A stretch of DNA of 64,000 bases, from assembly GCA_958450325.1 (NCBI GenBank), contig OY288242.1, forward strand, positions 66,231,562 to 66,295,561. The letters run 5' to 3'. Positions within the stretch are counted from its first letter, which is position 1. Every line of letters starts with the position of its first letter. Source of the stretch: Agrostemma githago. Its lineage: Eukaryota; Streptophyta; Magnoliopsida; Caryophyllales; Caryophyllaceae. A program made the translations under genes and the position numbers. The notes under the pieces are model-generated. The model did not search any database and had not been told where the DNA came from. It was given only the letters and a program-made list of their open reading frames with translations. This document shows positions 45,369 through 54,118 of this stretch, piece after piece.

Positions 45369-48300
45369 ATGGTTGGTAGTCCGGTTAATGCTGTTCCCTC
45401 TACTCCTCCTACTCCTGTAGTCACTTCTGTTCCTGCTACTATTATTCATAACCCTTTTATACCCGACATGTCCAGATTAGAACTTTTTGATGGAAAAAAT
45501 TACCGTATGTGGTCGGATAAAATGGAATTTTTCCTAACTCAATTGGGGGTCGTTTATACACTTACTAAATCTGAGGCTCCAGAAAAATCGGGTAGAGATT
45601 ATGAAACGGATAATGTTACTTGTAGGGGAATGTTATTGCATTATATGACTTCTTCTTTGTACTTGATTTACAGTAAGTTTAAGAAGGCTACTGAAATTTG
45701 GGATGCTCTCAAAACCAAGTATGGTTCTGATGATTATGGAACGAAAAAGTATGCTTGCAGTCGTTGGTTAAATTTCAAGCTAGTCGATGAGAAACCCATC
45801 TTAGATCAAGTCCATGAGTACGAAAATCTGTGTGCAGAGGTAATGGCAGAAGGTATGAAAATTTGTGAGGTTTTTCAGGCTAATTGTCTTTTAGATAAAC
45901 TTCCGGTTTCTTGGGAAAATTATGTTCGTAGTATGAAACACAAACAAAAAGATTTTACCCTTTTAGAACTAGTGTCCCATATAAAGATTGAGGAACAAAA
46001 TCGTATACAGACTTTGGGAAAACAAGTCGAACACTCTTCTTCCATGGCTAACCTGACCGAGTCTAAGAACCATTACAAGGGGCAAAAACGGGGTAACAAA
46101 TCTTCTAATCAAGTTCATGGGACTAGAAACCAGAATACCTTCAAACGGGATGGCAAAGGGGATTCTAAAGGTGAAGGTAAACGGGAATTTAAGGGAAATT
46201 GTTTTACATGTGGTAAACCGGGTCATTCTTCTAGATTTTGTCCCGATGGCTTTTCTCCCGCTGGTAAACGGAACCCCAATAAATCTCACGTTAATCTTAC
46301 TGAACAAGATGACGATATCATTGCTGCTGTTGTATCAGAAGTTAATTTAGTAAGCAATTTTTCCGAATGGGTTGTTGACACCGGCGCTACAAGGCACATC
46401 TGCTCTAATCGGGATGTCTTCACGGATTACTCTCAAGTACCAAGTGGGGAATGCGTATTTATGGGAAATTCTAGCACCGTGAAGGTACTTGGTAAAGGGA
46501 AAGTCATTTTGAAGCTCACTTCTGGTAAGACTCTTGAACTTAATAACGTGCTACATGTTCCTGACATACGAAGAAATCTTATCTCTGGAGCTTTATTAAA
46601 CAAAGCAGGTATCAAATTAGCTTTCGAATCTGATAAACTTGTGCTTACTAGAAATGGAAATTTTGTTGGCAAAGGCTTTTGTAATGGTGGACTATTTGTA
46701 TTAGACATAGAAGTTATTAATAAGAATTCATCCTCTTCCGTTTATATTGCTGAGTCTGTCTCTTTATGGCATGCTAGACTAGGACATGTTAATGTGACCT
46801 CGATTAAAAACATGAAAAAGCATGACCTGATTCCTGACTTTAGCGACACAAATTTTGATAAGTGTGAAATATGTGTCGAAGCTAAGCATGCTAAAACACC
46901 CTTTAATAAATGTGTGGAACGTTCTACTACGCTTCTTGAGCTAATTCACTCAGACTTAGCTGACTTTAAGAACACCACAAGTAGGGGTGGGAAACATTAC
47001 TATATCACTTTTGTGGATGATTATTCTCGCTACACTAGGGTCTATTTATTAACAACCAAAGATGAGGCTGAAAACAAGTTCATAGAGTTTAAGGCTGAGG
47101 TTGAAAATCAATTAGACCTTAAAATAAAACGTGTAAGATCTGACCGGGGAGGTGAATACGATGGTAATCCACTTAGTGACTATTGTAAGACCCATGGTAT
47201 TATACATGAAAGGACCGCCCCCTATTCACCCCAACAAAACGGTGTTGCCGAACGCAAAAACCGATCACTAAAGAATATGATGAATGCAATGTTGTTAAGT
47301 TCTGGAATGCCAACTAATATGTGGGGTGAAGCAGTCCTTTATGCATGTCATGTTCTGAATCGCGTACCTCATAAGAAAACAGGTAAGACTCCTTATGAGC
47401 TATGGAGAGGATACAAGCCCAATCTCAAATACCTCAAAGTGTGGGGGTGCCTGGCGAAGATCGGGATTCCAACGTTTCAAAGGAGCAAAATTGGACCGAA
47501 AACCGTAGACGGAATTTTCATCGGGCATGCCATGAATAGTGCAGCTTACCGCTTCATTCTTAAAGATTCGTCCGGTTTCGGGGCCATAAAAGAATCTAGA
47601 GATGCAGAATTTTTTGAGCATATTTTTCCTATGAAAACTAACTCTTTGGCTCCTGTTGTTGCAGCGCGTCTCCCTACTCCTGCGGCGGTTCCTGAGGAAC
47701 CTCGAAGGAGCAAACGATCCAGGACCGAAACTAGCTTTGGTCCAGATTTCGTGACCGCTTTCCTTGCCGAAACGAGTTTAGTTGATGAGTATGTTGTAAA
47801 TGTTTTTATGCTCGAAACAGATCCTAGAACTTATAAAGAGGCTATGAGCTCCATTGATTCCACTTTTTGGCTTCAAGCCATTAATAGTGAAATAGAGTCT
47901 ATTATGAGTAATAACACTTGGGTGTTAACAGATTTACCTAGGGGTTGTAAACCCCTAAGTAATAAGTGGGTGTTTAGAAAGAAACTCAAACCCGATGGCT
48001 CAGTTGATAAATTTAAGGCCAGACTTGTTGTATGTGGTAATCGTCAAACGAAAGGTTTGGATTTCTTTGATACTTACTCACCTGTTACTAAAGTGTCTAC
48101 TATTAGAGCTCTAATTGCACTTGCATCTATACATGATTTAGTTATTCATCAGATGGATGTAAAGACTGCATTTTTAAATGGCGATCTTGATGAAGAGATC
48201 TACATGAAACAACCAGAAGGTTTTTTGGCTCCTGGACAAGAGAACAAGGTATGCAAGCTCATCAGGTCCTTGTACGGCCTGAAACAGGCACCAAAACAAT

Positions 48301-49364
48301 GGTATGACAAATTTGACAAAACTATCAGATCCAATGGTTTCACGGTAAACGATTCTGATGCATGTGTGTATTCTAAACATGATGATTCTGGTTGTGTGAT
48401 AGTATGTTTGTATGTGGATGATATGCTCATTTTTGGAACAAACATGCATGTGGTAGAAGCTACTAAAAGTTTTCTAAATTCGCGTTTTGACATGAAGGAC
48501 CTAGGGGAGGCGGATGTTATTCTTGGGGTAAAAATAACTAGAACTAAAACAGGATTATGTTTGAGTCAGTCTCACTACACGGAAAAAATTCTCAAAAAGT
48601 TCAATCAATTTGATAGTTTACCCTTGTCCTCACCCTATGACTCTAGTATAGATCTGGCTAAAAACCTCGGGAACAGTGTGGGACAAGAGGAATATGCCAA
48701 GATTATAGGTAGTGTCATGTACCTAATGAACTATACTAGACCCGATATTGCCTACGCAGTAAGCAGACTAAGTAGGTACACTCATAACCCCGGACAAGAC
48801 CATTGGACGGCCCTTATTCGTTTGTTGAGATACTTGAGGGGCACTATGGATTGGGGTTTACATTATGAGAGAACACCTGCTGTCCTAGAAGGTTACACTG
48901 ATGCTAATTGGATAGCCGATTCTCCTGATATTTTATCTACTAGTGGTTATGTGTTTACACTTGCTAGTGGTGCCATTTCATGGAAATCGTCTAAACAAAC
49001 TTGCATCGCCAAATCGACAATGGAATCTGAATTTATTGCTCTAGAATTGGCAGGACAGGAAGCAGAGTGGTTAAGGAGTCTGCTAGCTGACATTCCATTG
49101 TGGGGGAAGCCGACTCCATCGATCTCCATGCATTGTGACAACCAAGCTGCAATTGGGGTAGCTCACAGTCAAACATACAATGGGAAAAGGAGACACATAC
49201 GCCTAAGGCATGGAATAGTGAGAAATCTGATCAGAGAAAATGTAATCTCAATTGAGTTTGTAAGATCCGAGAGGAACATAGCGGATCCTTTCACCAAAGG
49301 CCTTGGTAGAAAGATGGTGCTGGAGACAGCACGGGAAATGGGCTTAAAGCCCGTAAAGGAGTAA
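45369..49364 (+). CDS. Copia Gag-Pol polyprotein, copy 6 (intact)
   Basis: Uninterrupted 1331-aa frame. Met52, Arg187 and Arg289 as in copies 1 to 3; Val578 and Leu815 as in copies 1 and 5; Ser1253 and Cys1256 as in copies 4 and 5. No private amino-acid change was seen, so it may be closest to the source sequence of the right half. Its upstream LTR 6 keeps the TATA box. With intact flanking LTRs, PBS-position sequence and purine tract it is a candidate for an active unit. Confidence 0.95.
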   Translation: MVGSPVNAVPSTPPTPVVTSVPATIIHNPFIPDMSRLELFDGKNYRMWSDKMEFFLTQLGVVYTLTKSEAPEKSGRDYETDNVTCRGMLLHYMTSSLYLIYSKFKKATEIWDALKTKYGSDDYGTKKYACSRWLNFKLVDEKPILDQVHEYENLCAEVMAEGMKICEVFQANCLLDKLPVSWENYVRSMKHKQKDFTLLELVSHIKIEEQNRIQTLGKQVEHSSSMANLTESKNHYKGQKRGNKSSNQVHGTRNQNTFKRDGKGDSKGEGKREFKGNCFTCGKPGHSSRFCPDGFSPAGKRNPNKSHVNLTEQDDDIIAAVVSEVNLVSNFSEWVVDTGATRHICSNRDVFTDYSQVPSGECVFMGNSSTVKVLGKGKVILKLTSGKTLELNNVLHVPDIRRNLISGALLNKAGIKLAFESDKLVLTRNGNFVGKGFCNGGLFVLDIEVINKNSSSSVYIAESVSLWHARLGHVNVTSIKNMKKHDLIPDFSDTNFDKCEICVEAKHAKTPFNKCVERSTTLLELIHSDLADFKNTTSRGGKHYYITFVDDYSRYTRVYLLTTKDEAENKFIEFKAEVENQLDLKIKRVRSDRGGEYDGNPLSDYCKTHGIIHERTAPYSPQQNGVAERKNRSLKNMMNAMLLSSGMPTNMWGEAVLYACHVLNRVPHKKTGKTPYELWRGYKPNLKYLKVWGCLAKIGIPTFQRSKIGPKTVDGIFIGHAMNSAAYRFILKDSSGFGAIKESRDAEFFEHIFPMKTNSLAPVVAARLPTPAAVPEEPRRSKRSRTETSFGPDFVTAFLAETSLVDEYVVNVFMLETDPRTYKEAMSSIDSTFWLQAINSEIESIMSNNTWVLTDLPRGCKPLSNKWVFRKKLKPDGSVDKFKARLVVCGNRQTKGLDFFDTYSPVTKVSTIRALIALASIHDLVIHQMDVKTAFLNGDLDEEIYMKQPEGFLAPGQENKVCKLIRSLYGLKQAPKQWYDKFDKTIRSNGFTVNDSDACVYSKHDDSGCVIVCLYVDDMLIFGTNMHVVEATKSFLNSRFDMKDLGEADVILGVKITRTKTGLCLSQSHYTEKILKKFNQFDSLPLSSPYDSSIDLAKNLGNSVGQEEYAKIIGSVMYLMNYTRPDIAYAVSRLSRYTHNPGQDHWTALIRLLRYLRGTMDWGLHYERTPAVLEGYTDANWIADSPDILSTSGYVFTLASGAISWKSSKQTCIAKSTMESEFIALELAGQEAEWLRSLLADIPLWGKPTPSISMHCDNQAAIGVAHSQTYNGKRRHIRLRHGIVRNLIRENVISIEFVRSERNIADPFTKGLGRKMVLETAREMGLKPVKE

Positions 49365-49973
49365 ACTGTGATTGATACCCAACTTAGCTCAGCTAAGGTC
49401 AAATGCGGTCAAACGAAGTCACAGTAAACTCGAGTAATAATGTCACAACCATTTCCCTTTGTAATTGTTTTGAGTGACATATGTTTTATTATTTCTACTG
49501 TCGTGTGTATTTAAGGTTGAGCTTTGGCTCTTAATAAATTCATAGTCCTAACGGATGGTTTGTGACAGTCAAACCTGATGAATTTACCTATGTGAATGTG
49601 GGGGATTATTGCTCTAAACCCCAAGAGATCCTTAGGCTTTAGGATCTCTAGAGGCATTCATGAATTACCAGGATTCATTTGGAGAGCACTTGGGAAGTCC
49701 AAGTAAAACACTTACTACATACAGTTAGCGTTCATGATGAGTTCATGGATGGTGCGAATACTAGCCCTGATTTGAGTACGGTAAGTGCACAACTAACCTA
49801 CTACCCACATCATTAGGAGGTTAAAGGCTTCGATCCACCTCTAAATGATGGTTTTAGGTTTTTGTACGCACTGGGTGTCAGTTAAAGTCCACAAGACACT
49901 GAACATCTAAAAACTAAAACTCCGTTTGCCAATAATTTCTCCAGCTTCTCTTCTTTTGAATCATGTGGGGGAT
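49365..49973 (+). other. 3' untranslated region of copia copy 6
   Basis: Same length and elements as in the other units; non-coding. Confidence 0.7.
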
Positions 49974-50606
49974 TGTTAGAGTTAATGCTTCAAAAGAAGC
50001 TCTTTTAAGTATCATTATTATCCCACATGGATCATTTATGACTACTAAACTATGCTTATATATGACCCTCTTTAATGCTCTACTAGTCGTGTACAAGAGA
50101 GGACTATGTACACCACACACGCGCGCGCGCGCGCGCCGAGCCGAGCACGAGCTTCCTTTTTCTCAGTCAGTCTCAGTCAGTCTTTGTTGCCTTTCCAAGA
50201 CTGATTATTGTCATTCCCGAGACTGATTGCTGCAAGTCTCCACTTGCTCTTTATTGCTGTGCATTGAACCAATGCCACTGCTCCACTATATAATGCTCTC
50301 TTCTCTTCAGTTTTGAACACACAAAAAACATACATACACATATTCTCTCGTTCTTCATACTTTCATCTCTGTTCCGGTTAAGTTATTGGCAAGCGTTCTT
50401 GGCTGTATTCAACCGTACTTCACCTACACTGAAGTTACGGTATAGTTGTGGAATCCTGGGAGTTGAGTGCTATTGAGGCCGTGTGTAGCAGACGGGGCAT
50501 AAATCAACTTTAGGACAGTGACGTTTGTCGCGACACAGCTTCTGTTCTTCGTCCAGATAAGATCTATCTCATTTCTTCCCTTAACTCTACTACTACCGTG
50601 ATAACA
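49974..50606 (+). mobile_element. Copia LTR 7 (633 bp, right end of the array)
   Basis: Has the 91-bp deletion of LTR 5 and the 2-bp shorter CG tract of LTR 6. Followed directly by the CGTTA target duplication. Confidence 0.93.
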
Positions 50607-50611
50607 CGTTA
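50607..50611. repeat. Right target-site duplication (CGTTA) of the copia array
   Basis: Matches 18004-18008 exactly. Confidence 0.9.
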
Positions 50612-51967
50612 TACTCCCTCATATTCGTTGAAACACATAGCAAGTGTTACTCAGCCTTCGGACTAGAAGATGTCCCAACTTTGCAGCAGCCTTCACCATC
50701 TAATATAATGCACCAGATAATCAGCAGTATTGCCGCTTATCTTCAGGCGAAAACAACACCTATATTCACCAATGGAGGAACGCCTTTGTATTGCATTAAA
50801 GTGCAATCCTGCAATCAATAAAACACATGGACTATCTTTTTCCCTCCTTGATTGATACAAAGAACAATAGCCCTTAGTCAGGCATGAATGCAGAAGTTCA
50901 CGCTGAATGTCGTGAAGTTTTAAGTCAAAAAGTGAAAAATTACCGTCATCCCTAATTCATTCAGAATAACGGACTTTTTTTTTTGGAAAATACCACCATC
51001 GAATTAAACCATATACATGAAGAGTAAAGAGTTTCAGTTACCTGACAATCTATTCAAAGTCGGATCTTAAAGTCGAAGAGAACCGCGGAGAAAAGCGAAC
51101 AGACGATCAGTGGAAACGAATGCTCGACCAGAGGTGGAAAGGCGATCAATGAAGGTGGAATTGCAAGCGGAGCGGAGGTGGGTGGTGGAGGTTGCGTTTG
51201 TGGTTGGGGTTTGAATCGTCCAGCATTGATGGGTTGAGGAAGACGATAAGTGATTAGTGAAGATTACGAAAATCATATAGAACCGGTGGTGAATTGGTGA
51301 TACATTGAAGGGCTGCGATATCCGGGTTAATTGGCGAGCCGTGCTTGCTTGTAGTTAAACTAACAGAACTCTTCCCTAACTAACATGCGCTAAGTACCAT
51401 GAAGGACACCAATTCTTGAGAGATTTTTGAATAACGTTCTGAATGCAAACGTTCTATTAGAGTCGTTTGTTAAGACTATAATTGTATTAGGTATATCAGG
51501 TTAGTATACCTGTCGGGTTGCTTGACTCATGTCAGGTAGTCAATTCGAGTTTTGTTCATACTCAAGTAGGTCAATATCGGGTCTTGGGTCAGTCTTATCG
51601 AATCAGGTCAACTTTGTGAGGTCTAAAGTTGAGTCATGACTCTAATGAGTTCATACCACACAACTAATATAGTTGAATGATATAAACCAAATCGCGATAT
51701 ACTTCTGTTATAAGATCAGATGTACAATAATTTTTTAGGATCTTACTTTTAAAAGGTTATCGATAACAAATTACTCCGTAGTTTATACAGATAAACTCAA
51801 TATCTAATATCACACTAAAGATAATATTTACTCATGAAACATATTTTTTTGTCATAAAAACCATTTGAAGTAATTATATGATTACTTTTTGTCATCTTGT
51901 TTTCTTATATTATTCGAATTTAAGAATTGTTAATGATGAGATTGATAAAAAAACTAACATATATGAA
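50612..51967. other. CACTA interior, right part; possible minus-strand exon
   Basis: No recognised protein. On the minus strand a GC-richer stretch (51276 to 51067) can encode 69 aa rich in Ser and Thr. It is followed by a good splice-donor context (CAG/GTAACTG, donor GT at plus 51041-51040). It could be the first exon of a transcript carried by the CACTA element, or a captured gene piece. No homology is recognised. Confidence 0.25.
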
Positions 51968-52178
51968 AAGTGTTGCCTTTTGTATTCATCAATTGCAACA
52001 TTTGGTAAGAACCTTGCTACTCTATTTGGTAAGAACCTTGCTACTCTAATAAATAATATGCAACACTTTTAAGAAAGTGTTGCATTTATGAATTTAATGC
52101 AACATTTATATAAAAAGTGTTGCATCTCAAGATTATTTGCTAAAATTGCAACATTTTTTGAAAGTGTTGCAATAGGCT
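51968..52178. repeat. Right subterminal repeats of the CACTA element
   Basis: Several AAAGTGTTGC and GCAACACTTT motifs, matching those at the left end, plus a 22-bp direct duplication near 52003-52048. Confidence 0.8.
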
Positions 52179-52196
52179 TGTTTTGTAGTAGTGAAA

Positions 52197-52759
52197 AAAC
52201 GAAAAGAGAAAAAAAGAAAAGAAAATTAGAATGAAAAAAAGCAAGAAAGAAAGAAGAAAAAAATGAATAAGTGTGGAAAAAGTGAGACGAGGTATCTAGT
52301 TTGACTTATATGCTCGGGAGAACGATCCTCGTACTGAACTGGTAATAGGAATGTACATGAAAGTAAATCCCCTTCCCCTAAGACCTTAAACTGCTGAAAC
52401 TCGTCTTCTTGAGACAATACAAATATATTTTTCGAAGGTAGTTAAACCGAGTGTGAAGGATGATGAGTTCATTTATAATTTGAATTTAGAAGCGGTTTAG
52501 TATATTATATGTTGTTAAATTAGTTAATTGAATAGTTTAAGGGAGGAGAAATTTTATATATACATTACTTGCTAATCTAACTCGCAATTATTTTGTTAAG
52601 TTTACTAACTTATAAAAAATATTTTCTCAAATATTTTTAGTTTGTCGTCAATTGTAACTAGTTGGGTTGGTTTAAAACATTTGAAGGTTAATTTTTCATT
52701 TTACGTTAGCTCTTGAATAATCATTGTCGAGGACGCCAATGGACTAAGTGTGGGAAATT
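52197..52759 (+). other. Athila region up to the polypurine tract
   Basis: Non-coding continuation of Athila after the CACTA insertion: A-rich start, AT-rich middle, ending in AAGTGTGGGAAATT just before the LTR. The purine-rich AGTGTGGGAAA is the plus-strand primer tract. Confidence 0.6.
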
Positions 52760-53264
52760 TGATAAATCGATATTAATCCATATTTTTACCCCTTTAATAT
52801 TATTATTTTTATGTCGTCTTTCATATTATTTGAGTTAATAACGTATTTTTATGAATTTCAGGTTAATTTATACTTTAATATTATTTATATGCTATAATAA
52901 GTTTATTACGTATTTCTAGATTATTCAGAATAACCCACTTAATTTGAAGGTCAAATAATACATATATTCTCGTATACATTGGGTAGGTCTATCTTAAGAC
53001 GACGATATTTCATCCATACGATATTGGAATCAAGTGATTCAGGATGCGTTGGAAAGCTAAGTTCGGGACCTACAAGTTTATAGAAGAGAGAAACATCAAA
53101 TTCCTTCATCTACTAGGTCTAAATCGAGTTACAAGACAGCAGACCAGCAAATTTCAATACCAAACTAATTGGTTGAAACCCATTACTACAAGAGATAGAT
53201 TAAGAAACAAAAAAAGGGAAAAAAAAGGAAATAAAGGGTTTAGGAAAGAAAGGCTTCTTATAAA

Positions 53265-53273
53265 TAAATAAAT
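53265..53273. repeat. MULE target-site duplication, left copy
   Basis: TAAATAAAT, identical to 60162-60170. Nine bp is the MULE standard, but the site is a TAAA repeat, so the register carries some doubt. Confidence 0.85.
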
Positions 53274-53712
53274 GAGTTAATCACTAATTACCCCCTTATA
53301 AGTTACCCATTTTTCAAATTACCTCCCAAAAATGTTTCCGTTAAAATTACCCCCGTGAAGTTGTAAAAAAAATTAGATTTTACCCCCAGGCGTCCTTTTC
53401 TCCTCTTTCCGGTGAATTTGGTCCGTTTTCTTCCCGTTTTGCCCCTCCCCTCATTAACACTCTCTCTCCTCTCATTACTCACTCTAACTCACTCTAACTC
53501 ACTGTAACTCAACCTAAACCCCCAAAACCCCCAATTTCCCCCAATTTCCCCCAAATTGAAAAGAACCCTAACCCTAATTCTGAAATCGACCCAAAATCGA
53601 GCGCCAATCTCGACCCAGAATCGACCGCCGGACAATCGATAATCTACTACCAAAGGTAATTTCTCTTCCCTCTTCCCATTTTCGCCTCTCCTATTTTCGC
53701 AATTAGGGTTTT
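53274..53712. repeat. Left TIR of the MULE
   Basis: Carries several ATTACCCCC-type motifs in its outer part and, further in, CTACCAAAG/GTAATTTCTC at 53647-53665, which looks like a splice donor (GT at 53656). The exon side would be the transposase leader. Confidence 0.9.
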
Positions 53713-53898
53713 CCTGATTAAGGTTTGGTTTTCGAAATCGACTTCAGTGTGACCAATTAGTAATTCGGTTTATGTTTGAACCAGCCACTAATCTGGAATT
53801 CAGTTTATGTTGTGGTTTAATTGAAAATGTTAATATTCTGATTCGGATGGAGGCTAGGAAATGTTAATTGAAGTAATTTTGTTTATATTCTGATTAGG

Positions 53899-54093
53899 AT
53901 GGAGTTCCATGTGGAGTTCAATCTGCGAACATTTTTTGGTGGTGAGTTTGCTCTACGTAATGGTAGAAGTGAATATGTTGGGGGTGGTATGCATCTAGAA
54001 TGTGGGTTAAATACTCGAAATCTGAGTGTCCAATACCTTAGAAATCTAGGAGAGCGTTTGATGGGAAGGAGACTTCGAAATTTACTATACTAG
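53899..54093 (+). pseudogene. Possible N-terminal segment of the MULE transposase, out of frame
   Basis: ATG at 53899 follows a splice-acceptor-like TCTGATTAG/G (AG at 53896-53897). A leader intron from the TIR donor at 53656 would place this exon next. The 64 aa (with GGEFALRNG and YVGGG) resemble the start of MULE proteins. The frame closes at TAG 54091-54093, while the main transposase frame is already open from 54050. A one-base shift between 54050 and 54090 would explain it; so would a non-coding leader with the true start at 54119. Confidence 0.45.
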
Positions 54094-54118
54094 AGCCGAT
54101 CCTAGACTTGCTCAAATC

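Larger units (their letters stand above)
18009..50606 (+). mobile_element. Tandem array of a Ty1/copia element: 7 LTRs, 6 internal regions
   Basis: LTRs (TGTTAGAG to GATAACA) are at 18009-18614, 23252-23977, 28615-29340, 33978-34703, 39341-39975, 44613-45336 and 49974-50606. Their lengths are 606, 726, 726, 726, 635, 724 and 633 bp. The six internal regions between them are each exactly 4637 bp. Neighbouring units share one LTR, and only the outermost LTRs border the CGTTA duplication. Internal regions differ by only a few substitutions each. The copia order protease-integrase-RT-RNase H is clear. I cannot firmly assign the plant copia lineage. Confidence 0.95.
14353..52193. mobile_element. 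CACTA (En/Spm) transposon, no transposase seen
   Basis: Starts CACTACTACA at 14353 and ends TGTAGTAGTG at 52193. The imperfect TIRs continue with a shared CTATTGCAACAC. Flanking AAA on both sides (14350-14352 and 52194-52196) fits the 3-bp CACTA target duplication, though it lies in A-rich sequence. Both ends carry clustered direct and inverted GCAACACTTT-type motifs. Athila sequence continues on each side. After removing the copia array (18009-50606 plus one TSD) about 5.24 kb remain with no TNPD/TNPA-like reading frame, so it is probably non-autonomous. Confidence 0.85.

Noticed and set aside
53942..54049. Intron GTGAGT...CTAG joining the two N-terminal transposase frames
   Set aside because: The sites exist but splicing would not bring ATG 53899 into the transposase frame.
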